Shown here one piece after another: positions 43,709 through 51,534 of a DNA stretch of 64,000 bases; the stretch's first letter is position 1, and every line of letters starts with the position of its first letter. This DNA is from G965230065 sp965230065 (GTDB lineage: Bacteria; Bacteroidota; Bacteroidia; Cytophagales; Cyclobacteriaceae): the NCBI GenBank assembly GCA_965230065.1, contig OZ245942.1:4092001-4156000 (forward strand). The letters run 5' to 3'. The notes under the pieces are model-generated. The model was not told the origin of the DNA, made no database searches, and worked only from the letters and a program-made list of their open reading frames with translations. A program made the translations under genes and the position numbers.

Positions 43709-45970
43709 TTATAAGTTCAGCCAGTAGGTAAGTTTGGCGATGATTGCCCTGTTTTTTACTTTAAAATCAGTAGCATAATAATTATCTGTATACACCAAAA
43801 AGAAATCCGAAACAGGTTTGAATCGGTACTGGAGGCGGGCATTGATGTTTACATTGTCCAACTGGTCGTTGTACTGGAAAAAAGTAGTAAGGAACACACT
43901 TTTTGAAAAGGTAATATCAAAACGAGGGCCCAGTAGCAGGATGGATTCACTGGCATACGGCTCGGGCAACATGACTTTGCTATACGAAAAATTCAGGGTA
44001 GCCATACCAAAAGGCTGAAAACGGTAGTTCAGTTCACCTGAAATGCTGAAAACCTCCCCATTATAAAATTGCCCTGCCAGAGCTTCTACATTGCCATGCA
44101 CACTGTTGCGGCGGTCCGACTGATATTCTGCCACAATACTGGTGTAATTATATTCTGAACCTTCGGGCAGAGGGATATTGCCTGAGCGGGTGGGGTCAAA
44201 ATCATTGAATAAATATGTATATTCATTCTGTACACTGGAGCGTAAAGAAGATGTATTGCTAAAATTCCATTCATAAAAAGCGGTATACCGGTGGTCGGTT
44301 TTTCCATAGGTTGCGTTCCTGATATATTCTGTCTCTATGCCCGGACCATGATTGGCAATTTTGGTATTCGGATAAAAAATAAATTGGGCAGAAGGTGCAA
44401 ACCGGGTATAGCCCGTGCGGGGGGTAAATCCTACTTCAGGGTTATAGTTTTCACCCACCAGCTGATGGTTCCATTCCAGTTTTAGAAAAGGGATGTTATA
44501 AACTAAGCTGACACCGTGGGCAAAACCTTTATTATCGGACTGGGGAGAAAATGAGTGGTGATAGAAAATTTTCCCACTCCAGCGGTTATCCTGAGAGGCC
44601 AGGTTGTAATCGATGCCCACCAGGCGGTTATATTCAGATGGCATTGAAAAATTTACTGAGTCGGGAGGGGGAGCGAAAAAGCTATTGGTAGCTTGTTTGT
44701 TTATACCAATTACCGAGATATTAGAACGGGCAAACACCTGCCGTTGCAGGGCCATCACCGAATAATTATAACCGGGCAGTTGAATGGATGCGTCTTTGGC
44801 ACTTTGCATGTTCATTACGCCCAACCGCCAGTTTTTATCTATGCGGCCACTCAGCCGTGCCCCGAAAAGTATGTCGTTTTGTACATTCAGCCCCGTGGCC
44901 GGGTCTTCAGCAATACCAATGCGTCGGGAGAAGAAAGGACGGGTAGTGGGGGAGCCAAAAGAGGCAAAAATATCCTGGTTTTCCAGAAAAAACTGCCTTC
45001 TTTCCGGAAAGAAAAGTTCAAAGCGGGTGAGATTGGTTTGTTGCACATCAGCTTCAACCTGCGAAAAGTCGGGGTTAAACGTCAAATCCAGGTTCAGGGA
45101 AGGGGTAATCCCAACCTTGACATCCCCGCCTGCACGGGCTTCCCAATGGGTATCGCTTTGTTCCAGAAAATCATTGGAGGCCAGGCCGGAAACGTAAGGA
45201 ATCAGTGCTACATTGGGGCCGGGTTTTTCCAGGGGTTCTTCAAATACCAGGTCGCCCGAGAATGCCAGTGAGTAAATATTTTGGTTGCGGGGAATATTCC
45301 CCCAGGTAGAGCGCTCGGCTGTTTTGCTGTCCAGGCGGTAAAAGTTGGCCTTCCATACTTTTGAATCTTTTTTATAGCGCAACGTTTTGAAGGGAATGGC
45401 CATTTCGGCTGTCCAGTATCCTTCATAGGTTTGTGAGGCCGAATACCATTTATTGTCCCACGAAAGGTCGAAGCTGGAAGAGCGGTCGTTTAAACTGCCG
45501 CCAGAGCTTCCGGCATTTCCTGAGATAAGCCCTTCCCTTTGTACCCCAAACGGATTAATGCCAAACAACATGCCGTTGGTTTGGTCGCCAAAAGGGTCAA
45601 ATATCACTGAAATCACATCATTATAATTTCCCCTGAAGTCGCGACGTAAAGAAGTGGTTACCCAGGGGCCGGCTACCGGGTCGTACACGGTGAATGCCAC
45701 ATATAAAAACTGCTGGTCGTACGTAAGCCGGGCTTCCGATTTGGTTTCGGCAAGTGTGGTATCAAATGGAAAATACTGCCAGAAGTCTTTGGCAAGATCT
45801 GCCCGTTCCCAGTCTTCTTCACTGAGTTTGCCATCTATTTTAATGCTTCCTTGTGCTTTTTTTATGTGCAGGAGCAGGGACTGTTCTGCTACATCCTGTC
45901 CGTGTACCCTGGGTTGAGGAACAAAGTAGGTTGAAAGGAAAAGAAGAGAAAATAGCCAGCTAAACTTCAT
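43709..45970 (-). CDS. DUF5916 outer-membrane beta-barrel with CBM9-like domain
   Basis: A 753-residue exported protein. After a signal peptide (MKFSWLFSLLFLSTYFV, to about residue 24), a CBM9-like domain of about 180 residues begins with IKIDGKLSEEDWERADLA and contains FLYVAFTVYDP. The rest, about residues 230-753, is an outer-membrane beta-barrel of the DUF5916 family, ending in NRAIIAKLTYWLNL with a C-terminal leucine. Members are abundant in Bacteroidota next to sulfatases and peptidases, and their function is not established; binding of an extracellular ligand through the CBM9-like part is plausible. It precedes the sulfatase gene by about 105 bases on the same strand. Confidence 0.9.
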   Translation of the reverse strand: MKFSWLFSLLFLSTYFVPQPRVHGQDVAEQSLLLHIKKAQGSIKIDGKLSEEDWERADLAKDFWQYFPFDTTLAETKSEARLTYDQQFLYVAFTVYDPVAGPWVTTSLRRDFRGNYNDVISVIFDPFGDQTNGMLFGINPFGVQREGLISGNAGSSGGSLNDRSSSFDLSWDNKWYSASQTYEGYWTAEMAIPFKTLRYKKDSKVWKANFYRLDSKTAERSTWGNIPRNQNIYSLAFSGDLVFEEPLEKPGPNVALIPYVSGLASNDFLEQSDTHWEARAGGDVKVGITPSLNLDLTFNPDFSQVEADVQQTNLTRFELFFPERRQFFLENQDIFASFGSPTTRPFFSRRIGIAEDPATGLNVQNDILFGARLSGRIDKNWRLGVMNMQSAKDASIQLPGYNYSVMALQRQVFARSNISVIGINKQATNSFFAPPPDSVNFSMPSEYNRLVGIDYNLASQDNRWSGKIFYHHSFSPQSDNKGFAHGVSLVYNIPFLKLEWNHQLVGENYNPEVGFTPRTGYTRFAPSAQFIFYPNTKIANHGPGIETEYIRNATYGKTDHRYTAFYEWNFSNTSSLRSSVQNEYTYLFNDFDPTRSGNIPLPEGSEYNYTSIVAEYQSDRRNSVHGNVEALAGQFYNGEVFSISGELNYRFQPFGMATLNFSYSKVMLPEPYASESILLLGPRFDITFSKSVFLTTFFQYNDQLDNVNINARLQYRFKPVSDFFLVYTDNYYATDFKVKNRAIIAKLTYWLNL

Positions 45971-46070
45971 TTGTGTTATTATAGTAATAAAATATTTTTT
46001 ATCAATTAATTCACATAATTAAGAATAAAATTTTGTTTTTATGTAAAAAATAAAATTATTATTGTTTTTG

Positions 46071-46078
46071 TATCTTTG
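46071..46078 (+). promoter_or_regulatory. -7 promoter box before the DUF885 gene
   Basis: TATCTTTG is an exact match to TAnnTTTG, 49 bases before the start codon, in an AT-rich divergent gap shared with the DUF5916 gene. The -33 motif is not clear. Confidence 0.5.
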
Positions 46079-46127
46079 TGCTATGAATTTGTTTGAATCA
46101 TTTTACAAAAAAATCTGGTTATAATGT

Positions 46128-47873
46128 ATGAAAACCAACCGAAGCTTTATGAAAACCTTTTTTCCACACTTATTATTCACTTGCATAATTATTTTTTCAT
46201 CTTGTAGCCAACAGCCTGCCGAACAACCCACTTCTCAGTCTGACGCATGGGATACGCTGGTGCAGGAGTACATTAGCAGTTATTTTGAACACAACCCCCA
46301 TAAGGCCGTAAATGCCGGAAAGCACGAGTTTGACGGACAAATTTCTGATTTTAGTGCCGAAGGAATAGAAGCACAATTACAGATGTTAAAGTCTTTTTTG
46401 CAAAAGACAGAGTCTTTCGACACCACCGGGCTTTCTTCTGAAAAACTTCTGGAACGGGAATACCTCATGGCTGAAATTGAAGAAAATATTTTCTGGATTG
46501 AAGAAGCCCGCTGGCCCTATAAAAACCCTTCCTATTATCGGGGGCCTTTATCGCCTGCTGTTTACATTTCCCGTGAGTATGCCCCCCTGGAAGACCGACT
46601 TGACGCTTTGACAATTTTTCTGAATAACCTGCCCACTGCCATCAAGCAGGTAAGAACAAACTTATCGGAGGGGCCGCTGCCCGCTACGTATGTGCAGCTG
46701 GGGCTGGGATTTTTCGGCGGATTGGCCAGTTATTTTGAAAACGACGTGCCTCCTATTTTTGCCGAAGTAGAAAACGATTCTTTACAGCAGGCATTTTCGG
46801 AGGCCAATGCCCGGGCCATTCAGGCTGCATCCGAAGTGGCCGCCTGGCTGGCAGAAGTAGAAACTACCGACGAGTTTGCAATGGGTGCCGGGCTTTTTCA
46901 ACAGATGCTGCAGAAAACCGAGCGGATAGAAATGCCACTGGAAGAACTAAAAGCAATGGGCGAAAAAGACCTGGAGCGCAACCTGGCTGCCCTGAAATCA
47001 GCCTGTGAAGAACTGGCTCCCGGTCAATCTGTTGCTGATTGCATTGCTCAGGTGCAGGGCAATAAACCCCCGGAAGGGCCGGTGGACGGAGCCAAAAGGC
47101 AAATGACAGGCTTACGGCAGTTTTTAGCGGAAAAAGATATTGTAACCATTCCCGGCACCGAAGAATGTGAAGTGGACGAAGCCCCGCCTTATCGTCGTTC
47201 CAATGCGGCCTATATCAGCATTCCCGGTCCCTATGAAGAAGGTTTGTCTTCCACGTATTACATTGCCCCTCCTGATGAAAGCTGGAGCGAAGAGGAGCAA
47301 CTACAATACATTCCCGGTGAAGCGCCTTTGATGTACATTACCATCCACGAGGTGTGGCCTGGGCATTTTTTACAGTTTTTGCACTCCAACCGTTCAGGTT
47401 CTGAGTTTGGGCAGTTATTTGTCGGCTATGCTTTTGCTGAGGGGTGGGCGCATTATACCGAAGAAATGATGCGCAATGTCGGATGGAAAGAAGGTGATCC
47501 TGAGATGCACATCGGGCAGTTGTTGAATGCCCTGTTACGCAATGTGCGTTATCTTTCAGCCATTGGTTTGCATACGGAAGGGATGACCGTAGAAGAATCA
47601 GAGCAAATGTTCATAGAATCGGCATTTCAGGATCCCGGCAACGCCCGGCAGCAGGCTGCCAGGGGTACATACGACCCCGGTTATTTGAATTATACTTTGG
47701 GCAAGCTCATGATTATGCAGTTACGGGAAGACTGGCTTACCGCTAATCCCGACGCAGACTGGAAAGCTTTCCACGATCAGTTTTTGTCTTACGGAGGTCC
47801 ACCTGTTCCGCTTATTCGTGCGGAAATGCTGAAAGGTGAAAATGCCACCAAGGGAGAAGGTGCACCTATATGA
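46128..47873 (+). CDS. DUF885-family lipoprotein (putative metallocarboxypeptidase-like)
   Basis: A 581-residue lipoprotein (signal ends IIIFSSC, lipid on about Cys26; a second ATG eight codons in would also work). The DUF885 signature is the zinc-type motif HEVWPGHFLQF near residue 405, followed by the helix with EGWAHYTEEMM. These match the HExxPGH pattern and the downstream glutamate ligand of M32-like peptidase folds. DUF885 proteins are thought to be metallopeptidases; the activity is unproven here. It is convergent with the F420-reductase-like gene, with the two stop codons only one base apart. Confidence 0.92.
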   Translation: MKTNRSFMKTFFPHLLFTCIIIFSSCSQQPAEQPTSQSDAWDTLVQEYISSYFEHNPHKAVNAGKHEFDGQISDFSAEGIEAQLQMLKSFLQKTESFDTTGLSSEKLLEREYLMAEIEENIFWIEEARWPYKNPSYYRGPLSPAVYISREYAPLEDRLDALTIFLNNLPTAIKQVRTNLSEGPLPATYVQLGLGFFGGLASYFENDVPPIFAEVENDSLQQAFSEANARAIQAASEVAAWLAEVETTDEFAMGAGLFQQMLQKTERIEMPLEELKAMGEKDLERNLAALKSACEELAPGQSVADCIAQVQGNKPPEGPVDGAKRQMTGLRQFLAEKDIVTIPGTEECEVDEAPPYRRSNAAYISIPGPYEEGLSSTYYIAPPDESWSEEEQLQYIPGEAPLMYITIHEVWPGHFLQFLHSNRSGSEFGQLFVGYAFAEGWAHYTEEMMRNVGWKEGDPEMHIGQLLNALLRNVRYLSAIGLHTEGMTVEESEQMFIESAFQDPGNARQQAARGTYDPGYLNYTLGKLMIMQLREDWLTANPDADWKAFHDQFLSYGGPPVPLIRAEMLKGENATKGEGAPI

Positions 47874-47874
47874 C

Positions 47875-48510
47875 TTACCGCTTTTTCAACTTTTCTTTCA
47901 TTTCCCTGGCGGGCATGGGTTTGTTGTATAACAACTGGTCTACCTCCATGACTTCCGAATCATTGATTGTGCCTACATCTACTACATCAAAGCCGATGTC
48001 TTTCAGAAGACGGGTTACTTCATTTTTTGCGGCAGGGTCGTCCCCGGCAATGGGCAGGGCAAACCGGTTCCCGGCAGGTGGGAAGGCATAATCCCGCAAA
48101 TGAACGTAATAGATAGTATTCAGTGCCTTCACTATTTTTGAGTGAGGGAACTGTTGGGCAGTGTAGGCAGATTGCCGCAGGTTTGGGTTATTGATTACTT
48201 CTGTAGCTATTTCTCCATCCCGGCCGGGGTAGGGGTTGCAAGTGTCAATGATAATTTTTTCTCTGAGCACACCTGCCAAATCTTTAGCCACTTTTTCAAT
48301 AGATTTAAAAGGAATGGAAAGCACGATGATTTCACCGAATACAGCGGCTTCGTCTGGAGTACCAGTTTGGGCGTTGGGGCCTGCTTTCTCTTGTAGTTCA
48401 GTGAGTTGTTCTGGATGACGGGAACTGAACATAACTTCATGTCCGGCTTTAGCCAGATGAATACCAAAATTCCCTCCAATATTGCCTGATCCTATGATGC
48501 CTGCTTTCAT
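47875..48510 (-). CDS. NADP-dependent F420 reductase-like oxidoreductase
   Basis: A 211-residue Rossmann-fold protein. It starts with a canonical dinucleotide site (KAGIIGSGNIGGNFGIHLAK) and a basic NADP-type loop (MFSSRHPEQ). The mid segment VLSIPFKSIEKVAKDL and ALNTIYYVHLRDYAF match the F420-dependent NADP reductase/oxidoreductase family (PF03807). Bacteroidota generally lack coenzyme F420, so the electron partner is probably something else; the annotation name refers to family only. It stands alone between a DUF885 gene and a VOC protein gene. Confidence 0.85.
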   Translation of the reverse strand: MKAGIIGSGNIGGNFGIHLAKAGHEVMFSSRHPEQLTELQEKAGPNAQTGTPDEAAVFGEIIVLSIPFKSIEKVAKDLAGVLREKIIIDTCNPYPGRDGEIATEVINNPNLRQSAYTAQQFPHSKIVKALNTIYYVHLRDYAFPPAGNRFALPIAGDDPAAKNEVTRLLKDIGFDVVDVGTINDSEVMEVDQLLYNKPMPAREMKEKLKKR

Positions 48511-48589
48511 GGTTGGTTCTTTATTGCATTGAGAAAAAATTATTTAGATATATTGATATTAACCATATGAAGGCAAGAAGGTTTTATTT

Positions 48590-48620
48590 GTTCCTGCCTC
48601 TTTATGTTCCTGCCTCTTTA
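48590..48620. repeat. Tandem 16-base direct repeat (two units)
   Basis: GTTCCTGCCTCTTTAT is directly followed by GTTCCTGCCTCTTTAA. Only two units exist, in the gap between two genes; a local duplication is the simplest explanation. Confidence 0.7.
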
Positions 48621-48715
48621 ATAAAATATTAGGCTAAAGTCTTTTTCGGCCTCAAATTCTCAATAATTTTCTTTAATTTTCCCAGCGAAGACTTTTTTTA
48701 ACAAAACAAAAAAAC

Positions 48716-49105
48716 ATGAAATTAGAACACGTTGCCATTAATGTTGAAGACTCGGTAGCCATGGCCGATTGGTATGTGAAAAATTGTGAAATGAAAGTAG
48801 TTCTGAAAGTAGATGGGCCACCCCACACCCGCTTTTTGGCCGATTCTGAAGGCCATTCTTCCATTGAAATTTATTCAAATCCTGCAGCTAAAACCCCTGA
48901 CTATGCCAACCAACACCCCCTGATTTACCACCACGCTTTTGCCGTAGATGATGTAGAAGCAGTAAAAGACCGGCTGATGAATGCCGGGGCTACTTTTGTA
49001 GAAGAAGTAAACCTTGATAATGGTGCCCGCCTCATTATGTTGCGTGACCCCTGGGGTATTGCTTTACAGTTGGTAAACCGTCCTAAGTCGCAAACATGGT
49101 ATTAA
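48716..49105 (+). CDS. VOC-superfamily protein (glyoxalase/bleomycin-resistance-like)
   Basis: A 129-residue two-module protein of the vicinal-oxygen-chelate fold. It begins MKLEHVAINVEDSVAMADWY, has a first metal-ligand histidine at LEHVAI and a second set at HHAFAVDDVEAVKDRLMNAG with a glutamate near ALEEVNL, and ends with the RDPWGIALQLVNRP strand. Such small VOC proteins bind a metal and act on glutathione- or aldehyde-type compounds; the substrate is not determined. It lies just before a YceI-like gene, possibly co-transcribed. Confidence 0.9.
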   Translation: MKLEHVAINVEDSVAMADWYVKNCEMKVVLKVDGPPHTRFLADSEGHSSIEIYSNPAAKTPDYANQHPLIYHHAFAVDDVEAVKDRLMNAGATFVEEVNLDNGARLIMLRDPWGIALQLVNRPKSQTWY

Positions 49106-49217
49106 CTTCAAAGTTGCTACAGAAAGAAACCACACCTTTTGTCGAGTGCCTGACGGATATGTTGGGCTAATAGTAACCATTTTTAGTAGTAAAATTGTTA
49201 ACCTAACCTCAAAAAAC

Positions 49218-49796
49218 ATGAGACATTTTGCCACAGTATTACTCGTTTTGTTTGTAAATATGGCTGTTGCCCAAACCAAATGGGCCCTGGACAAAGCCCA
49301 CACCGAAGTGAAGTTTGCCGCTCCCCACATGATGATTTCTGAAGTGGAAGGGGAGTTCAGAGAGTTTGATGCAACCGTAGTAAGCACAGCAGAGGATTTT
49401 GACGGAAGCGAAATTGAATTTACAGCCCAGGTAGCCTCTATCGATACCGACAATGAACGCCGCGATAACCACCTGAAATCCGACGATTTTTTCAATGCGG
49501 AAGCCCATCCTGAATTGACCTTTAAAGGTAATTTGGAAAAAGAAGGGGAAGAGTATTTCCTGGTGGGCGACCTCACCATGCGGGGCAATACCAAACAGGT
49601 AAAGTTTCCTGTGAAGTACAATGGGCAAATCAACACAAACAGAGGCAAAAAAGCCGGGTTCAAGATAACCGGTACAGTCAATCGCTTTGATTATGGGTTG
49701 AAATTTGACAAAGTGATGGAAACCGGCGGACTGGTAGTGGGGGAAGAAATTGATATTACGGCCAATATTGAGTTGAATGAGGCTACAAACCAATAA
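49218..49796 (+). CDS. YceI-family periplasmic protein
   Basis: A 192-residue exported beta-barrel protein. The ATG at 49218 gives a good signal peptide (MRHFATVLLVLFVNMAVAQ); an earlier in-frame ATG at 49146 would not. The mature part shows the YceI pattern: WALDKAHTEVKFAAPHMMIS, the KSDDFFNAEAHPELTFKGN core, and TGTVNRFDYGLKFDK near the end. YceI proteins bind long-chain isoprenoid or lipid ligands in a lipocalin-like cavity and are often linked to stress or quinone biology. Ligand here is unknown. Confidence 0.92.
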   Translation: MRHFATVLLVLFVNMAVAQTKWALDKAHTEVKFAAPHMMISEVEGEFREFDATVVSTAEDFDGSEIEFTAQVASIDTDNERRDNHLKSDDFFNAEAHPELTFKGNLEKEGEEYFLVGDLTMRGNTKQVKFPVKYNGQINTNRGKKAGFKITGTVNRFDYGLKFDKVMETGGLVVGEEIDITANIELNEATNQ

Positions 49797-49830
49797 TTCC
49801 CTGAAAAATACTGAACAGCTTTAATGGAAA

Positions 49831-49915
49831 AAGTTGTTATTAGTTAATGGTTAAAAGTTATTAGTGAATAGAGTATTCAACGCTAATAACTTTTAACGTA
49901 TAACTAATAACACTT
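49831..49915. repeat. Long inverted repeat of about 85 bases
   Basis: Two arms of about 35 bases are near-perfect inverted copies. The outer parts read AAGTTGTTATTAGTTA and TAACTAATAACACTT, the inner parts GGTTAAAAGTTATTAG and CTAATAACTTTTAACG. They lie between the YceI gene and the enolase gene, and could fold as a strong hairpin in RNA. The wording (repeats of TTATTAG) resembles small palindromic elements common in gaps of Bacteroidota. Confidence 0.75.
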
Positions 49916-49955
49916 CACGTCAGAAATCAAACTACAAATCATCCTTGAATAAAAA

Positions 49956-51272
49956 ATGAACCACCTCCCTCAAAATACAGACATCCGCATTACTGAAATG
50001 TACATTACCCCCATTGCGATTGTCGATCCTCCTTTACTGAATGCAGCGGGTATGCATGCCCCTTATGCCCTGCGTACCATCATTGAACTGGTTACAAGCG
50101 ACAATGTAACCGGCATCAGTGAAATTCCCGGTACGGTCCAGATCAACGAATCTTTGGAAGAAGCCAAAAAGGTAGTTATTGGCAAAGATCCTTTCCAGAT
50201 GAATGCCATGGGGCAGGAGCTGGCGCAGTTTTTCGGTGAAGAGGAAGCCGACCAAAGAGGGGATGCCCCCTGGGACCAGCGCAAACTGGTACATATTTAC
50301 AGTGCCATTGAAGTAGCATGCCTTGATTTGATTGGAAAGTACACAGGGCGGCCCGTAGTGGATTTGCTGGGAGGACGTTACCGTGACCGGGTTCCTTTTG
50401 CGGCATATTTATTCTACAAACAAGAGGGCGCAGGAGGGGAATTGGAGTTTGGTACTGACCCCAAAGCTTCCGGATGGGCTGCTGCCCGTCAAAAAGCGGC
50501 ACTAAACCCTGAGGGAGTGGTAGCCCAGGCTGAAGCCATGTGCGCAGCATTCGGCAACAAATCCATCAAACTAAAAGGCGGGGTTTTTGAGCCGCAGCAG
50601 GAAGTAGATGCCATGCTGGCTTTGCGGGAAGCATTTGGCCCTGATGTACCTTTGCGGTTAGATCCAAATGCATTGTGGAAAGTAGAAACGGCCATCAAGT
50701 ATGGCAAAAAACTGGAAGGCGTGCTGGAATACCTGGAAGACCCGGTTCGTGGACAAAGCAACATGGCAGAAGTACGCAAAGCCCTTGCCCTCCCTTTAGC
50801 TACCAATATGTGCACCACTTCTTTTGACGATATTCCCGAAAGTATCCGCCTGGGTTCAGAGGATATTATTTTGTCTGACCACCATTTTTGGGGTGGTTTG
50901 CGTACTTCCATTGAACTGGCAAGAGTATGTAAAACTTTTGGGCGGGGCTTGTCTATGCATTCTAACTCACACCTGGGTATTTCGCTGGCGGCCATGGTGC
51001 ATTTGGGTGCTGCCCTTCCTCCCGAACTGTTCCACGACCTGGATACGCATTATCCCTGGCAATCGGATGAAGTGATTGTAGGCGGAAAGATACAATTTGA
51101 AGAAGGGGCGGTAGCAGTGCCTGCCGGGCCTGGCCTGGGCGTGGAATTAGACAGGGAAGCCCTGGCGCAATTGCACGAAAACTTCAAAAAATGTGGCCTC
51201 ACCCACCGTAATGATGAAATAGAAATGCAAAAGATTGAGCCGGGGTGGAAGTTTCAGGCAACCCGGTGGTAA
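49956..51272 (+). CDS. Glucarate dehydratase-like enolase-superfamily enzyme
   Basis: A 438-residue acid-sugar dehydratase. It aligns by eye along its length with D-glucarate dehydratase: KLKGGVFEPQQEVDAMLALR with the acid/base lysines K205 and K207, RLDPNALWKVETAI with metal ligand D236, EYLEDPVRGQSNMAEVRKA with E261, ATNMCTTSFDDIP with N284, and GLSMHSNSHLGISLA with the catalytic H335. E. coli GudD (446 residues) has the same order and near-identical numbering. The reaction would give 5-dehydro-4-deoxyglucarate from D-glucarate or the epimer L-idarate. A GntP permease and a second acid-sugar dehydratase lie on the opposite strand downstream, so an aldarate/uronate module is likely. Confidence 0.92.
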   Translation: MNHLPQNTDIRITEMYITPIAIVDPPLLNAAGMHAPYALRTIIELVTSDNVTGISEIPGTVQINESLEEAKKVVIGKDPFQMNAMGQELAQFFGEEEADQRGDAPWDQRKLVHIYSAIEVACLDLIGKYTGRPVVDLLGGRYRDRVPFAAYLFYKQEGAGGELEFGTDPKASGWAAARQKAALNPEGVVAQAEAMCAAFGNKSIKLKGGVFEPQQEVDAMLALREAFGPDVPLRLDPNALWKVETAIKYGKKLEGVLEYLEDPVRGQSNMAEVRKALALPLATNMCTTSFDDIPESIRLGSEDIILSDHHFWGGLRTSIELARVCKTFGRGLSMHSNSHLGISLAAMVHLGAALPPELFHDLDTHYPWQSDEVIVGGKIQFEEGAVAVPAGPGLGVELDREALAQLHENFKKCGLTHRNDEIEMQKIEPGWKFQATRW

Positions 51273-51277
51273 TTTAA

Positions 51278-51452
51278 GAAGCTGTTTGAGTTAATCCTTT
51301 GAGCGGTTCGCCGCGCGACTGCAAATGGGTATTTCAAGAACCTGACTTTACATTTTTTATGAGTAATAGCGCTGGCTATTACCCATAAAAAATATTTAGT
51401 CAGAACCTTAAACTCCCCATTTTCGCTGTCAAAAACTAACTCAAACAGCTTC
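51278..51452. mobile_element. MITE-like palindromic element with possible TAA target duplication
   Basis: Ends GAAGCTGTTTGAGTTA and TAACTCAAACAGCTTC are perfect inverted repeats, and much of the interior also pairs: ATTTTTTATGAGTAATAGC facing GCTATTACCCATAAAAAAT (one mismatch) around GCTG. The whole 175-base element is thus one long hairpin with an extra 16 bases in one arm. A TAA trinucleotide stands on both outer sides (51275-51277 and 51453-51455), as expected for a target-site duplication of IS5/Harbinger-type MITEs. No reading frame lies inside. It sits between convergent genes. No full parent element is in the window. Confidence 0.7.
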
Positions 51453-51534
51453 TAAGTTTGGTAGCTGTCGAGAGTTTCTCCACTTTGTTGGCAAGGTATC
51501 GGATGTCTCCGAAGGCTTCTCCACTTTATTACTT

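Noticed and set aside
48590..48620. Direct repeats as a CRISPR array
   Set aside because: Two back-to-back units without spacers and no cas genes in the window.
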